From Crocodylus rhombifer (Eukaryota > Chordata > Crocodylia > Crocodylidae), in NCBI GenBank assembly GCA_038503035.1, contig JAVSML010001152.1, forward strand, positions 5,066 through 69,065: DNA of 64,000 nucleotides. The letters are read 5' to 3'. The first letter of the stretch is position 1. Each line of letters begins with the position of its first letter. The notes beneath the pieces were generated by a model that did no database searches, was not told the origin of the DNA, and saw nothing but the letters and a program-made list of their open reading frames with translations. The position numbers and the translations under genes are program-made. Shown piece after piece: positions 32,641 through 44,608 of the stretch.

Positions 32641-34876
32641 CGTTCTTTTAAATTTGCTCTTTTGGTTTTGGTTTCTGATTTTCTGTTTTGTCTACCTGGA
32701 TTCAGAAAATTTAAAGCAAAACAAAATTCAGTTGTGATTATAAGAACAGGTTTTGAAATAGGTAGAGTATATATAAAGACAATACAATTTTGAATAATTA
32801 GCAATCCAAAAAGCTTTAACTTTTGTCTGGGTGGCAGTTTGATGGGGTGTGAATCCTTGTATGTTCCACTGAGCACACAAGAACTATACCAGAAGGAATT
32901 ATTACTCTCGGAGAGGCCAATGAAATTGGACATGTCAAAGGGTAGGGAATAAGCAAAAAAAAAAGTTATTTCTTGTAGTTGGTGATTGAGCAAGGTAGCT
33001 ATTTTGGAAAAGGGAATGATAGATTGGGGTGTTGGTGCTCTGTTAGTGCCCTATGCTACCATAAGAGGATTCCAATTCAGAAATATGAATTAGAGGGTAA
33101 GCTGCTTTTCTTTTTTTATAATCATTATTTATTTTAGTTATTTTAGACTGCTTTGACATTTTTTTGTGTGTGTAGTTTTGCCTCTGCAAAAAAATATCCA
33201 CAAAACCACCACTGCTCTATATCACATCAGTGACTGACAAACAAGGTAGTTAAACGCTAAGAAGCTGTGAATTGCTCTTGCAGTTTTAACAGTGAGTAAA
33301 AAAAAAAAAATGCAGGCAGAAGATTAGAGGATAAGTTGAGACCTTTTTAAAAATCAGAGCCATTATTTGAATTTCTAAAACATCAGCTTTAAACCCAAAG
33401 TACCAGATTTTTTTTTTTTTGGCATAGTATAAGTATTTCAGGAAACACAGCAGGCGGTAACTTAACTGCTGGAGTTTAGGACTCTAAATCCCAGAAAGTT
33501 GAAAATCTTGGAAAGAATAAATATGCTGAGCTTTTTTTTTAATGTCCATTGTACTTGCCAATGCAGAGTTTTCTTTGCAGTTGGCATCTTCTGTACTGAA
33601 TTAATTAATAATTTGAATAATTAATCATTGCATTACACATGTTTTCTCTGTATTTTATATGGGTTCATTAGGCATGTATGTCTGTGACTGACTTGCTCCA
33701 TGGATTGCTCAAAAAAAGTTACTGATTTGAAATGAAATCAGAGATAGGGATAGAGTAAGTTTCCTTACTTGCTTTGTTGTCATGCTGGGTAATGGATTTA
33801 AATTCTGCATGTCTAGACGTATTATGATTATATTAATGCACTGTATAGTTATTTATTTGTTTACATTCTTCGAGGTACTGGTAATGCTATAATTGCTAAA
33901 AAAATAAGAGATTTAGGGATCATTGGATGAAATTAAATTTCATAGTAAATTGTCAGAGTGCAGAATTACTCCAGAATTTCATTTCCTGTTTTAGTTGCTG
34001 AAATATTTTAGATAAGTCATTACACGTTTTTAATACACTATATTAACAGCGATGAAAGTAATTTTTGTCTTTCAGTTTCTTACAATAACTAAGCGCAGTG
34101 CTAATAAGCTACATGTATGCATCTGATAAGTATTGATCTTATATTAATTCAGTATCCATAATGGATCTCTCTCAAGGTTCCAGGGCTATATGTTTAAGTT
34201 GTTAGTTTTAGAGAGAAAATGAATTCAAGCTTAGGATAAGAATTATAAAAATGGCATTTCTGGGTTCTTGTTTTGAATGACTTTTTTACCAGAATTGCTT
34301 GGTATACGAGTCAGAGATGATGGGCAAAATCCTGCTTCTAGTGAAGTCATAGGATTTTGCCATTTCTTCAATTGGCCAGGTTTCATCTAGTGTTTTTAAC
34401 TTGCAGTATGACAGACTCTCAGCCTATGACCAAACTTGCTCTGTAGTGCACCCTGTTTGCAAGCCCTAGTGTTAGAAATATATTGGTGAAGCTCCTCCAA
34501 GGGTGTCTTCCCTGGGGCTTCTCTTGAGGCCTTCATGTCTGGTGTGTTTGAGAACAGCCATGGGTTGCCCCAAATTCCTTCACTTCCTCATTTCTGTGTG
34601 TGAGTGAGTAGGGGGAAGGTATGTGGTCAGGACTAGGTGCCCCTTCTCTAATGGTTCAGGCAATGCTTGGAAAGGGTTCCTTTAACCGTGACATTTTAAA
34701 TTGGTCAAACATAGTCCCTCAAGTCTTAGAGTTATGGAAATATTTTCAGGGATGTTGCTTTTTGCTCAAGCACAAAAATCCTTATTCTGTGCATGATGGC
34801 TATTGTAGTCTCATGAGAAAATCTTACAGCACATCCTTGGAATAACGGCCTTGTTTTCCATGAACATGATTCTTAT
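32641..34876. other. Unassigned intronic sequence
   Basis: AT-rich with poly-A and poly-T runs (near 33300 and 33410). Nothing else recognised. Confidence 0.5.
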
Positions 34877-35115
34877 AATAATAATAATAATAATTAATAC
34901 TTTGCTTTTTCATCCAAAAGTCTCAAAGCTCTTTGTGCACATCCCTTGATGAAGCCTCACAAGACCCTCTGTTGTACCGAAGCAGTGCGATATCCTTTTG
35001 GTTTGGGGGATAAACTAAGTTGCAAATAGTTTCTGACTTGTCAAGGTCACACAAGCCATTAGTGACACAGCCAGAAATAGAACCCAGCCCCATGCTTTAC
35101 CCACTAGACACTTCC
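34877..35115 (+). mobile_element. MIR-like (CORE) SINE fragment
   Basis: The order of words matches MIR: an (ATA)n run, AATACTTTGC, CAAAGCTCTTTGTGCACATC then CTCACAAGACCCTCTG, and finally the hallmark TCAAGGTCACACAAGCCATT followed by GACACAGCCAGAAATAGAAC and CCAG. It is old and diverged. MIR-type SINEs predate the split of mammals and reptiles. Confidence 0.65.
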
Positions 35116-36285
35116 TCCTTAATTCTACTTATTGCAGTGTAACATAATTGAATCCTGAGCCTACAGATTTACCCTCATGTCATTTGGTCTGTAGAAATAT
35201 AGATTGACTTTCTGTACAAGTGAAGCTGCCTGAAATCATATCTGCAAGTAAGAAAAATATTAACTAAGGCTACATTTCTGGGGGTGGTCCTGTTATAGTT
35301 ATTCACAATGGGATTCTATGAGGTCCCAATGTAATTTCAGGGTTTCATGTGGAGGTTTTGCCTAGAACTTTTTTGTTTCCTCACTTTGTCTGTCTCACCA
35401 CGGAAGCTCATTATGAATTTTTCATACATCTTGTTTTCGTGATTTAATGGGTGGAAAAAAAGAGCAGCACCTCCTGGTTTGGGTAGGGAAGCAGATGGGC
35501 TGATTTTGCTGAAATGATGCTGTGGAAAAGTACAAAGAAGTTTAACAGTAAAAGAGAATCTGCCATGAATCCCTGTCAAATCCTATTTTGACACCCCAAG
35601 ATTAACTGCAGTCCAGCTGTGGAAAGGTATCAATAATTTGCCTCTTAATCTTCTGGACACTGAGTTAGTGGAAACTGGCATTCCATCTGCCTAGAAGTCT
35701 GCATGCTGTCTTACTTTTCATTAAAAGATGCTATAGCCACTAAAGATGGAAGAGGCCTTGGTATTCAGCTTGGCTATGCCAAATGACATGTCGTGTAACT
35801 GTTAGTCTTAGACATGCTGTTTCTTTATGGCCAGCATATTTATTCCATAGTGTAAATGACCATTGCACCAATAATGTCATACCTTCCCTTCAATGATGCA
35901 TTAAAAAAGAAAGATTGTGAGTGAAATTTTAGTCTCATTGGAACCAATGGCTACACTCCCACTAATGTATATGGGGTTAGGTTTTACCTTTAAAGCTTTC
36001 AAGAAATATTGATCGGTTATTTTATAAAAGGCAGTTTAGGAGGGTAAATTTTTTGTTTTTTTTCTTTTGAGCTTCTGTAATTTACCATACATGGAGGCGC
36101 CAACAAAACTTTTGCTGGGCCCTGCTTAGAAAAAAACAACATGGTGTTTGACAGCATCCTGTTCACAGGATTCCAGGTGAGAGGTCCATGGCTACCTAGG
36201 CAAATACGATGAAAGCAGCCAAAATGGTAAAGTGGGGTATGTGTGTTCATGTCCCACCTGATTTGAATAGCATAACCCTAAAAAT
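35116..36285. other. Unassigned intronic sequence
   Basis: No gene or repeat recognised. Only short chance frames are present. Confidence 0.5.
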
Positions 36286-36392
36286 CATAGAATCACAGAA
36301 AATTAGGGTTGGTAGGGACCTCAGAAGGTCATCTAGTTCAACCCCCTGCTCAAAGCAGGACTGTCCTCAGTGATATCAGCCCAGCCAGAATG
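36286..36392 (-). mobile_element. CR1 3'-end fragment
   Basis: ATCATAGAATCACAGAAAAT then TAGGGTTGGTAGGGACCTCA and GGTCATCTAGTTCAACCCCC is the complement of a CR1 3' UTR with its ATCATAGAAT terminus. About 105 bases remain. It is a different subfamily from the 55652 copy. Confidence 0.75.
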
Positions 36393-36547
36393 ATTCAGAA
36401 ATGTTTTATTCCTTTATATAGCTCCCAGAATATTATATTTTATAAATATAATATATATATTTTACCCCAGTTTCTACTCCCCTCCATTTTTCTTTATTTT
36501 CCTGGTTCCTGTTACCCTGGAATCTAAACATCTTGCAGTTTCCAACA

Positions 36548-36680
36548 TATTTATCCTCACAAATACCCTGTGAAATAGAGAGTCCCTATTACCTCCATTT
36601 TACAGACGAAGCCTGGAGGGACTAAGTGACACACAGGAAATCTGCAGCAGGACAGGGAATTGGACTGTTTACTCCTACCT
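36548..36680 (+). mobile_element. MIR-like (CORE) SINE fragment
   Basis: TTTATCCTCACAAATACCCT, then TACCTCCATTTTACAGACGA, then GACTAAGTGACACACAGG follows the MIR core in order. It is shorter than the copy at 34877 and lacks the 3' tail. Confidence 0.6.
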
Positions 36681-37577
36681 AAGTTTTTCATCTTGTTTTA
36701 TATTTGAGTGGCATAACAATGATGTGAATTGGACCCTTGATGGGGTTGCAGCCAGCCTATCACATGCACATGGAGATGGCATTAATGTAATGGAATAGAG
36801 TAGGAATAGTGGCTTTGAATGTGTTTTGTTTGCCTGGGGTACTGCATAACTAAAATGACTTAAAGGAGACATTTACAAACAACTTAGTATTCATGAGGGG
36901 ATGGCCATTGCTGTCGGATCAAAAACTGGAAAAGAAACCGCTCTAGGGCAGAACTTGTGTATTTGAGTAAAATTGCAGTGCCTATTGTTGAAAGAATCAA
37001 TATAAAAAGAACTAAGGGAAAGGAACAGAGCTGGACAAAATGGTAGTTCCTGAATATTTATCATCTCTTTTATACAATGGCACAATTGAAACCAAAGGAG
37101 GTGGAATATGTGCTGGTGATTAAGCCCTGATTCTTTTGGGTCGGGATTCATGGTGACCTGCTGGCAGTCTCTGCTTTCCAGGGGAGCATATGGTACAATT
37201 GATATTGGCTCCAAAGAGAGCTGGTCTTTCAGTTGGAAGGATGAACGTGATATCAACTCTCAAGAGAAAACTATAAAGTCAGTGTTGGGGGATACAATGA
37301 ATATAATAACAATAGAAAGATATTGCTTCTATTTTTATCTCTTATGTATGGAAATTTGCAGTATTGGCACAAATTTATAAATTGAAAAAGCTTTCAAAAT
37401 GTGATGAAGATCTGTTACTATAGCCTTCAGTTTTCCCATTTAGGGAATGGTTACCTGGCTGAGAAATGTCTAAGGTCTCTGGCTTTCCTTTTGTTGTAAG
37501 AGTTGTTTTGTATGGCCTACTTCAATTAATTCTGCAGAGAAATGCAAATATAAAAAACAATATAGGCTGATAGGGGA
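36681..37577. other. Unassigned intronic sequence
   Basis: No gene seen. The 121-codon minus frame at 36891-37256 lacks a recognisable domain. Confidence 0.45.
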
Positions 37578-38354
37578 TGTCACTTATTTCCCCCAGGGTG
37601 ACGCTTGCTCCGGACTTCCAGCTTTGTTTGGTCTCTGTGAAATATCAGCTGAAGTTGGCCCAGACATAGCGTCTCAGAAGTGCGGGGACCTTGACTCCTT
37701 CCAACTCTGATTCCCCTGCCTTTTGATCCCTGACCATCCTTGGCTTGCCACAGCCCTTCCTCTCAGTGAGCTATCTTCTGGCTCATCTCCTGAGAGACAG
37801 GGACTTTACTTCTCCAAATCACAGCACTTTATGTATTCCCTGGGGCCAGCCCAGATTGTACTCTGTGGATGTTTCTAAGATCACGCTGTGACCTAGGGGT
37901 TGAGCTCAGAGGCCCTACCACCTTCTTCCACAATGGGGTGGGTAAGCAAGGCTTTTCCTTTCCTGAGCCACAGTTAGGGCACCAGGTTCTCCCACCAGTT
38001 GATAGTCAGGTCTTCTTGGGTAACTTAGTTAATACTTCATGGTCCTGAACATACCCAATGGATTCAGATTTGGTGCACTTTGCTGGATTTGGCTAAAGGT
38101 TTTTAGAAAAGCTGCATTTTATCTCATTGTGGTTCCTCAGGGGTTGACTTCCCAGCTCAGTTATCCCCTTGGGCCTGCCCATATCTCCCTTGTGGGGACT
38201 TTCTGTCTGGTCCTACATTTGGGAAATTGGCTTAGGGGGCTCCCTTTTTTGCATCTTCTCAGGTCCATTGTCCATAAATTTGTCTGCCCATTAACTTATA
38301 GTTGTTATATCTGGAGTGTTTCAATTTTTCATCCACATTTTAAAGTCTGGGGAG

Positions 38355-38546
38355 CTATTGAACTAAACACATAAGGTCACTTATTGCCTCCATGGTGGAG
38401 GCTATGGCACATCTTCTCCATATGAGGAAATATTCCTTTGGCACGGCTATAACCTCCACGTACATTATCTCATTTTTTTGTACTTCCTGAAGTATCTTCC
38501 AGTAAGCTTCAGGAGTCAGGTTAAGTTTAAGCAGAAGGGCCTGCTT
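38355..38546 (-). pseudogene. Gypsy-type gag fragment with SCAN-like reading
   Basis: On the minus strand 63 codons run from about 38546 to the stop at 38355 with NLTPEAYWKILQEVQKNE near the start, then MYVEVIAVPKEYFLIWRR and TMEAISDLMCL. The spacing of TPEAY, YVE, the aromatic-W pair and a final DL-cluster follows the capsid region of the Gmr1-like gypsy gag from which vertebrate SCAN domains are thought to derive. Weak gag-like traces continue upstream to about 38930 across stops (LQMKLEYEG; VLERVWRSSFLDL). Recognised from memory of the family, not by a search. A host SCAN gene is unlikely because of the stops. Confidence 0.45.
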
Positions 38547-39156
38547 GAATTATTCATAGACCTAGCCTATCAGTTCTATGTTTCTGGCCCTGAACTGCAG
38601 GGGCCTTAGACCCTAGTAAGAGCCTGGATGTGGATCTGATCCTTGAGATGAACCTGGTGCAACAAAAATGCTCTCAAATCCAGGAAGGAAGATCTCCATA
38701 CTCTCTCTAGTACTAGTACCAGGGCTAGTAGTTTTGGATTTATGTACCTAAACGTGTCAGTTCTCAAGTTTACTGCCCCAGGTGCCCTATTTCCTTGTCT
38801 TCTCAGTTTCTTTGTCTCCAGTTAATGGTTCCTCTGCATTTTACTGCCCTCATACTCCAGCTTCATCTGCAGCTCCTCCACCCAAACCTCTCTATCTCTC
38901 TGGATCAGTCTCTGCCTCTGTAGCCCAATGTCAGGGGAAGAGTCATGAGGAAGCCTGGATGGTGCTCCAGCTAGTGTGGTCACCACAAGCACTGCAATGC
39001 CTTGGTGACAAGTCAGGCTGCTATCCTGGTATTGGTTCTCTAGCTGGTTCAGGGTTTTGAGCTTGATTGCTCTGTACCATCAGTCTCATTAACTGGGCTT
39101 TCTTTGTGCTTCCAAATGTTTAACCCTCTCTCATAGCTGCAAGCCTCACCTTAAAG

Positions 39157-39425
39157 TAGCGATTCATGAATCTTTTTATGGGTGACATAGGTCACCACAT
39201 GATATCAGTACTGTTAGGTGTGCAAATATGTACACATAATTCACAAGGCAGCTCCAGAGATTTCAAATAGGAATCCACAGTGCCAGAAACACTCTGATCT
39301 GTTGTGGGCTTTCTGAGTTCTTTGCAGCAGAAGAATCGCTCTGTTTTTCTGTAGTCAAAAAAATGAAAGCTAAGAGCTGGTATTTTCTGAGAGGTGCCTT
39401 GAGTCAAAAAAGTTGAAAACCACTG
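39157..39425. mobile_element. hAT-type MITE with 8-bp target duplication
   Basis: The left end TAGCGATTCATGAATCTTTT pairs with the complement of the right end, CAGTGGTTTTCAACTTTTTT. The CAGTGGTTCTCAA-type terminus is common in hAT MITEs. The flanks CCTTAAAG (39149-39156) and CCTTGGAG (39426-39433) agree at 6 of 8, with two transitions. Length 269 bp, no coding frame. It sits inside the gypsy-like region and is therefore younger. Confidence 0.6.
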
Positions 39426-39518
39426 CCTTGGAGAGGAACTTGTATTCTGAATCCCATGTCATGGTTCTTCAAAAACCATTGAGATTGCAATATGGGATAC
39501 TGCCATGTCTACCACATG

Positions 39519-40262
39519 TCATGGATTCCCCCCAGGGGAACGATTGCTTGAGATGTCCTTGTCCCAGCAGCAAGTCCATGTTGGAAAGTCCCAGTCCTTG
39601 ACTGCTGCTGCTTTAAGAGCAATGGCCAGGGTTGGTGGAGCCCATGTGATGGCAGGAGAATCTCAGCCAGGATGGTGTAGGAATTCCTGGCATGGGTAAG
39701 GCTGCTCCCCCTCCCCCTCCCCACTCTTAAAACCCCACAGAGTACACCCCAAAATCCCAACAGAAAGTAGGCAGTCACAGTTACTTTTTGTCCTGTCCCC
39801 TTGAAAGGGTTAAGTAGTCCCTTTATCCTCAGTCCATCCCACACAGCCCTGAGCACTCCAAGTAGCCTACTATTCCCTTGCTTCAGATTCTCTCTAGCTT
39901 ACCCTGCATTTTCGGGCTGCCCCATCCGTTGCTGGTCTGTCTCGGCTTCCCTAGAGGCCTCCAATCCCACCTTGGTGAAAGCAGCAACACTGCTATCCAA
40001 TTCCTATGTTGCTGGAAGCCCATCTTGTCTGTTTGGTTTATAGGCAGCTCTGAGACCTAGCAGAGACTTTATTAACCCATCTTTTCCTGTGTACAAGTAA
40101 GTAAGGGAAATGGAGGTACAAAATGTTATTACAACACACAGGCAGGCAAGGTTCTTTGCCTGCCTATGTCCTTAGACCAACATGGCTGCAACCAAAAACC
40201 CTGTTACAACCTAAACACATTTAAAAATGTTACTATTTCAGGAAAACACATAGTCTATCACA
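39519..40262 (-). repeat. Candidate LTR of the gypsy-like element
   Basis: On the minus strand the block starts TGTGATAGAC and ends ATCCATGACA, i.e. TG...CA ends. An AATAAA signal on the same strand (complement at about 40071) fits an R-region polyadenylation site. Just downstream on the minus strand comes TGTGGTAGACATGGCAG, which could be a primer-binding site. A piece at 40140-40250 (CTGCCTATGTCCTTAGACCA then ACATGGCTGCAACC) resembles the repeat at 62250-62525. The 5-bp duplication fits only the larger 37578-40262 span. Confidence 0.4.
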
Positions 40263-41879
40263 GGTGACTATATTCTCTTTTCCTGCACACAGTGAAACTC
40301 CTTTCTGTGCTAAGGCAAAGAAGAATGGAGGATGTCTGTAAAATAAAATGCTGCTTGTCCTCAAGCTTAGGGCTTTTGAATTCAAGGAAGTGATGCACAG
40401 TTAAGGCATTTTGCCATAGCCAGCAATTTAGCCATGGCCAGCACCAAAGCCACAGAAACCATGACTGAGGAAGGTCCATGATTCTCCACTACTCAGTCAG
40501 AGGGCAGAATGCATTGGATCATGGGCAGTTCAGTTCAGACAAAAATGTGGGCTTATGAAAGAATATAATGCATTAGCTCCAAACTACAAGTCCCTTTTAA
40601 GGCATTTTGCCACAATAGGGAAATATGCTTGGCTAGTCTGAGTGCAGTGACCATGAGTGACTGGTGCCTCCTGAATCTGGTGGGGGGGGTACCTGCAGAA
40701 GCTGCCGATGGCAGCAGCCCTGTCAGGGGGTGCCAGCCCTACTTGACGGCATCAGTGTTGGCTGTTTGGGTGGAGGGGGGGGGCATCAGTCCCTTCAGGG
40801 ATGGCACATGCACCCCTTACCAGTCACCTATGGCAGTGACATTAGAAAGCACTTTTGATGTGATCCAGCTAAACGTTATTAAACCTCTTTAGTGATGTAA
40901 GGAGTAATATCAAGATATCTGATAAACAGAATCTATAGCAGAAAGGCAATGAATTGATTTTTTTTTTTTTAATTAAAACTCACAGTGGCAGCCTGGGCTG
41001 CCATTTCCTCAAAATATGCCAAACTGCCAAAGGCTTCGGCTTCATTTTGCATTAGTTGCAGTCTTGCTGTCAGATGGTTGTGCCTGGTATGAGGTGTGTA
41101 CCTCCCATTAGGTACTCACCCGGACATGTCCCCTTCACAGATGGGCTCCACTTCTGTGAAAACCTAGGAATAGACCACTGGTCCCAGCTGTTAAAAAAAA
41201 TATCTTCTAATCATTGGGACCTCCGTTGCCTTCACAAAATTATTTCTTCCTTTGGTGAACAGAGGCATTCCAATGCTTATTTCGCAGAAGATCACACAGC
41301 TACATGCAAATACTCTAAATGTTAATCTCCCCCAAATTATGGTAGAAATTAACCTTTCCAACTTCAGTGCATGCCAGTATACCAGGATACAGCATATGTT
41401 GAAAATCTGTAGACACAGACCCATCAAACCCATTATTTAAGAAGCATAACTGTTGTTGAGTGCAGCATTGTCCAAATAAAGCAGCAGTGACCTGACAGAA
41501 ATGTCTTCTCTACAACAGTGTTAAGCATTATTTAGAGAACCCTTCAGTTGTTCTGTATTATAAATAGACAGTTCAGTCCTTCATCCTTTCAGCTTAGCCA
41601 GATAACCTAGTGACATCTTGTCCAAGTCAGATGAAGCATAGGGTTAACTTTTAAAAGGACCCTACGCTTTGGCTGGGTTTCAAGGGATATTCAGAAAAAC
41701 TGGGCTGTAAGGGAAAGGGGGCCGGATTCTTCTGAGAGAGAATGTCTATGAATTCTTAGACTAGATAAATAAGTAGATTCCCTTTTAGTTTTAAACTTTG
41801 GATTATCTATACTTTTATCTATTCAATGAATATCTACTCAGTTTTGTATTCTGAAAGGAGATAAAATATACTGCCCCTA
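40263..41879. other. Unassigned intronic sequence
   Basis: No gene recognised. AAGGCATTTTGCCA occurs twice (near 40403 and 40599), and a GC-rich patch at 40670-40830 may be an old repeat. Confidence 0.45.
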
Positions 41880-42470
41880 TGTCTGTGATTATTTTTGCAT
41901 GCTTCTGTCATGTTCCCTCTTTTCTCTGAGTTAAGTAGTCCCAATCTTTCCAGTCTCTACACATAAGGAAAAATTTCCACACCATTGCCTGACTTCAAAT
42001 TCTTTCTTTTTCTGCCTTTTTTTTTTTTTTTTTTTAAAAATAAGGGACTGGGAACTGACTGCAGTATTCCAGGTGAAGGCCTTCTACTGACTTATAAAAT
42101 GCCACTTCAATATTTTAAATATTATTTTCTGTGCTACTCCTTATGGACACTATTGTATTGTTTGCTTTATTGACCACTGTCACACATGGAGAAGAGTTTG
42201 TCATCTACATACTTGGGTTTATTTGCTTGTTTGTTTGGTCCATGTGAATCCAGGACTCAGCATTATATATAAGCAGCTCAAATTACTCTTTCCAACATGT
42301 ATTATCTCATACTTGTCAACAGTTAACTTAAAACATTGTCGTATTATCCGTTCAGCAGACTTTCTTAATATCTTTTGTAGCTCCCTTGCAACGTTCTCTA
42401 ATCCTGTTTAATCTACTGCCATTTACATTTCTTACCTTGTCACCATTTGCTTTCTTTTCTAGATTGTAGA
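41880..42470 (-). mobile_element. Ancient CR1-like LINE fragment
   Basis: The + strand follows the complement of a CR1/L3-like 3' half. In order it reads TTTTCTCTGAGTTAAGTAGT, CAGTATTCCAGGTGAAGGCC, GACTTATAAAATGCCACTTC, TTGTTTGCTTTATTGACCAC, then TACTTGTCAACAGTTAACTT. No frame survives. A poly-T run (42010-42035) interrupts it. It is much older than the CR1 copy at 55652. Confidence 0.55.
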
Positions 42471-42914
42471 TTTTTAAAAACCTAGTAAGGGACCCATTTG
42501 GCCATGTAAATCAAAAAAACCCCTCCTGAAGTCAGTGGCAGTACATCAGTGTGAAAACAGAATGAGGAGCGAATCTTGTTTACACAGTTTGAGATTTAAA
42601 GGACAACTTAACTTCTTGAACACAAGCAGTAACATCAGCACTATGTCAGTGATAGCCTTGCAAAAGAAAATGATGTTGGCCAAGCTGATCTAGTGTTTGT
42701 TTATGTATTAGTGTGAGACAATTTGGCTGATTACAACTTTCATTTTAACTTCCTCAATCTGTAAATTAATTTCTGATTGTGTGCATATAGTCCAAAGAAA
42801 TTAATTATGTGATGGTTGCATCTACTTGTAAGAGCTGGAGGGCACACTCTCCTTTCCCAGACAGCATCATTGCTCTTCATTGTTTTTCATTTGTCTGCAT
42901 AGGGAACTCTCTGA
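42471..42914. other. Unassigned intronic sequence
   Basis: No gene or repeat recognised. Confidence 0.5.
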
Positions 42915-43220
42915 AGGTTCTTCTAGACATATGGGGAGCCTGCTCCAGTGCAGTGGAAATCCAGCATATTGGAGCAGACTCGATTAATTGAGTCTGCTAG
43001 AGCATGGAAACTGTCGCTCTCTGGCAGCCTTCTGTTTCACGTGTATTAGTGTCCCCATGCTGAAAAATGTCACATTTGATGAGCTTTAGTTCAGAGTGCC
43101 TCACCATCATTTTTTCAGCTCAGGGATGCTGATGCACGTGACACATGGGCGCTTGTAATTAGCATGGCTTGCTAATTAAAGCACCTGGCACCATGTCCTG
43201 GAGCACATGTAAAAATGCCC
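42915..43220 (+). mobile_element. Harbinger-like MITE family H, copy 2
   Basis: Closely parallels 59094-59420 (GGAGCAGACTCGATTAATTG, AGTGTCCCCATGCTGA, GATGAGCTTTAGTTCAGAGT, TTAGCATGGCTTGCTAATTA) and ends AAAAATGCCC. The flanking triplets TGA and CGA are a poor duplication. It is shorter than copy 3 by a small deletion near 43070. Confidence 0.7.
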
Positions 43221-44194
43221 CGAAATCGGTATCAATGGGAGTTTCGCAGCCCATGTGATTACATTAGAGATCCACAGTGGCAGGGTGAAGGAAGAAAGAA
43301 GAGAGAATTTTATCCCCTACTCATACAAATGTCTTTCTCACTACATGAAGATATGCTTTGAGGAGTACAGTAAGCTTGACACTGTATTTACTATTCATGT
43401 CTACTGTGAGCAGAATTATTTTATAGACAGACGCATTGTTCTCTCATGTATTAATTTTTTTAATACATTTCACTTCCGCTGACAAGCCATTACAATTCAG
43501 CATTTAAATGTCAGTCTTTGGCATATAATTTGCTGTCATGAAAACAACTGTGGATTTATTTCCTGGCTAAACTCTTATGAAGTATTGAGCAATATGTCAA
43601 AATCAAGTGTTATAATTTCTTAAAGAGGAGAAAAAAAGAAGGAATCTGTAAGCACCATGGAGAAGACAACTAATGTATATAGCTGGTTCCCTGGACAGGT
43701 GCAATAGCTTTTTGGAAAAAAAAAATGTTTTTTGTAGGGAAGATGGGCTATGTTAATTCTCAGGGATGGGAGTAAGGTGATGTCATTCTTTATGACTAGG
43801 ACCTATCAAAGATATTGAAGAGGTAATTCTTTAAAATTAGTCTTGATGGGAGATAACCAAGGAAAACTTAGCAACTGCCACCATTCCTTTGCAGTCAGTA
43901 CTGAAATTATTTTTTTATCTCAGTTTAAAACAATAATTCACCCTGGCTCTAAACAAGTCTGTGCTATCATAGGTACAATCATTTGGATGAAATGCAAGGA
44001 CTTGATCACATGTGGTCTTTCAAGTTCCCAGATGCCTTTTCCAAGAGTAATGATGTTACCTCAAGTTGGTGGCACAGATTTAATGTGGGTTAGTTTTCTT
44101 CTGCCTCTCTAAATCCTGTTTAAGTTTATGTCATTACAGTATATTTCTTTGGCCATCACCCTTAGCTACTGTTCAGTTTTTTGCTGTGCTGTTA
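43221..44194. other. Unassigned intronic sequence
   Basis: AT-rich. Frames of 75-89 codons are present without domains or splice context, and nothing is recognised. Confidence 0.45.
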
Positions 44195-44608
44195 GGCTAG
44201 TACTACATGAGGAGAGGCTACGGGACCTGAACCTGTTTAGCCTCCACAAGAGAAGGTTAAGGGGGGACCTTGTGGCCTGCTACAAACTGGTCAGGGGGGA
44301 TCAGCAGGTATTGGGGGAGTCCCTGTTCCCCCGTGCACTGCCAGGAGTGACCAGGAATAACGGTCACAAGCTGGCGGAGGGTAAGTTTAGATTAGATATT
44401 AGGAGGCGCTACTTCACAGTCAGGGCGGCTAGGGCCTGGAACCAGCTTCCAGGGGAAGTGGTGCAGGCTCCTAGCCTGGGGACTTTTAAAAGGAAGTTAG
44501 ATGAGCACCTTGCCGGGGTCATCTGACCCCGGTGCTCTTTCCTGCCAAGGCAGGGGGTCGGACTAGATGATCTACCTAGGTCCCTTCCGACTCTAGCTAC
44601 TATGAAAC
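44195..44608 (+). mobile_element. CR1 LINE, 5'-truncated short copy
   Basis: About 415 bp covers the last part of the CR1 frame, 44199-44526, with LHEERLRDLNLFSLHKRRL, LRGDLVACYKLVRGD, GVTRNNGHKL, RRYFTVRAARAWNQLPGEVV and FKRKLDEHLAGV before the stop. The frame is uninterrupted over these roughly 108 codons. The 3' UTR ends CTCTAGCTACTATGAAACT. The open frame suggests a fairly young insertion, but the piece contains no catalytic motif. Confidence 0.9.

Larger units (their letters stand above)
37578..40262 (-). mobile_element. Degenerate Ty3/gypsy-like LTR element (tentative)
   Basis: The left boundary TGTCACTTATTTCCCCCAGG and the LTR-like start at 39519 (TGTCATGGATTCCCCCCAGG) share a terminal word. 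The right boundary ends TCTATCACA. The bases outside, GGGGA (37573-37577) and GGTGA (40263-40267), match at 4 of 5. Between them lies a gag-like fragment on the minus strand. However, the two presumed LTRs are not alike beyond about 35 bases, so the element is either rearranged or two insertions have been merged here. Confidence 0.4.
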
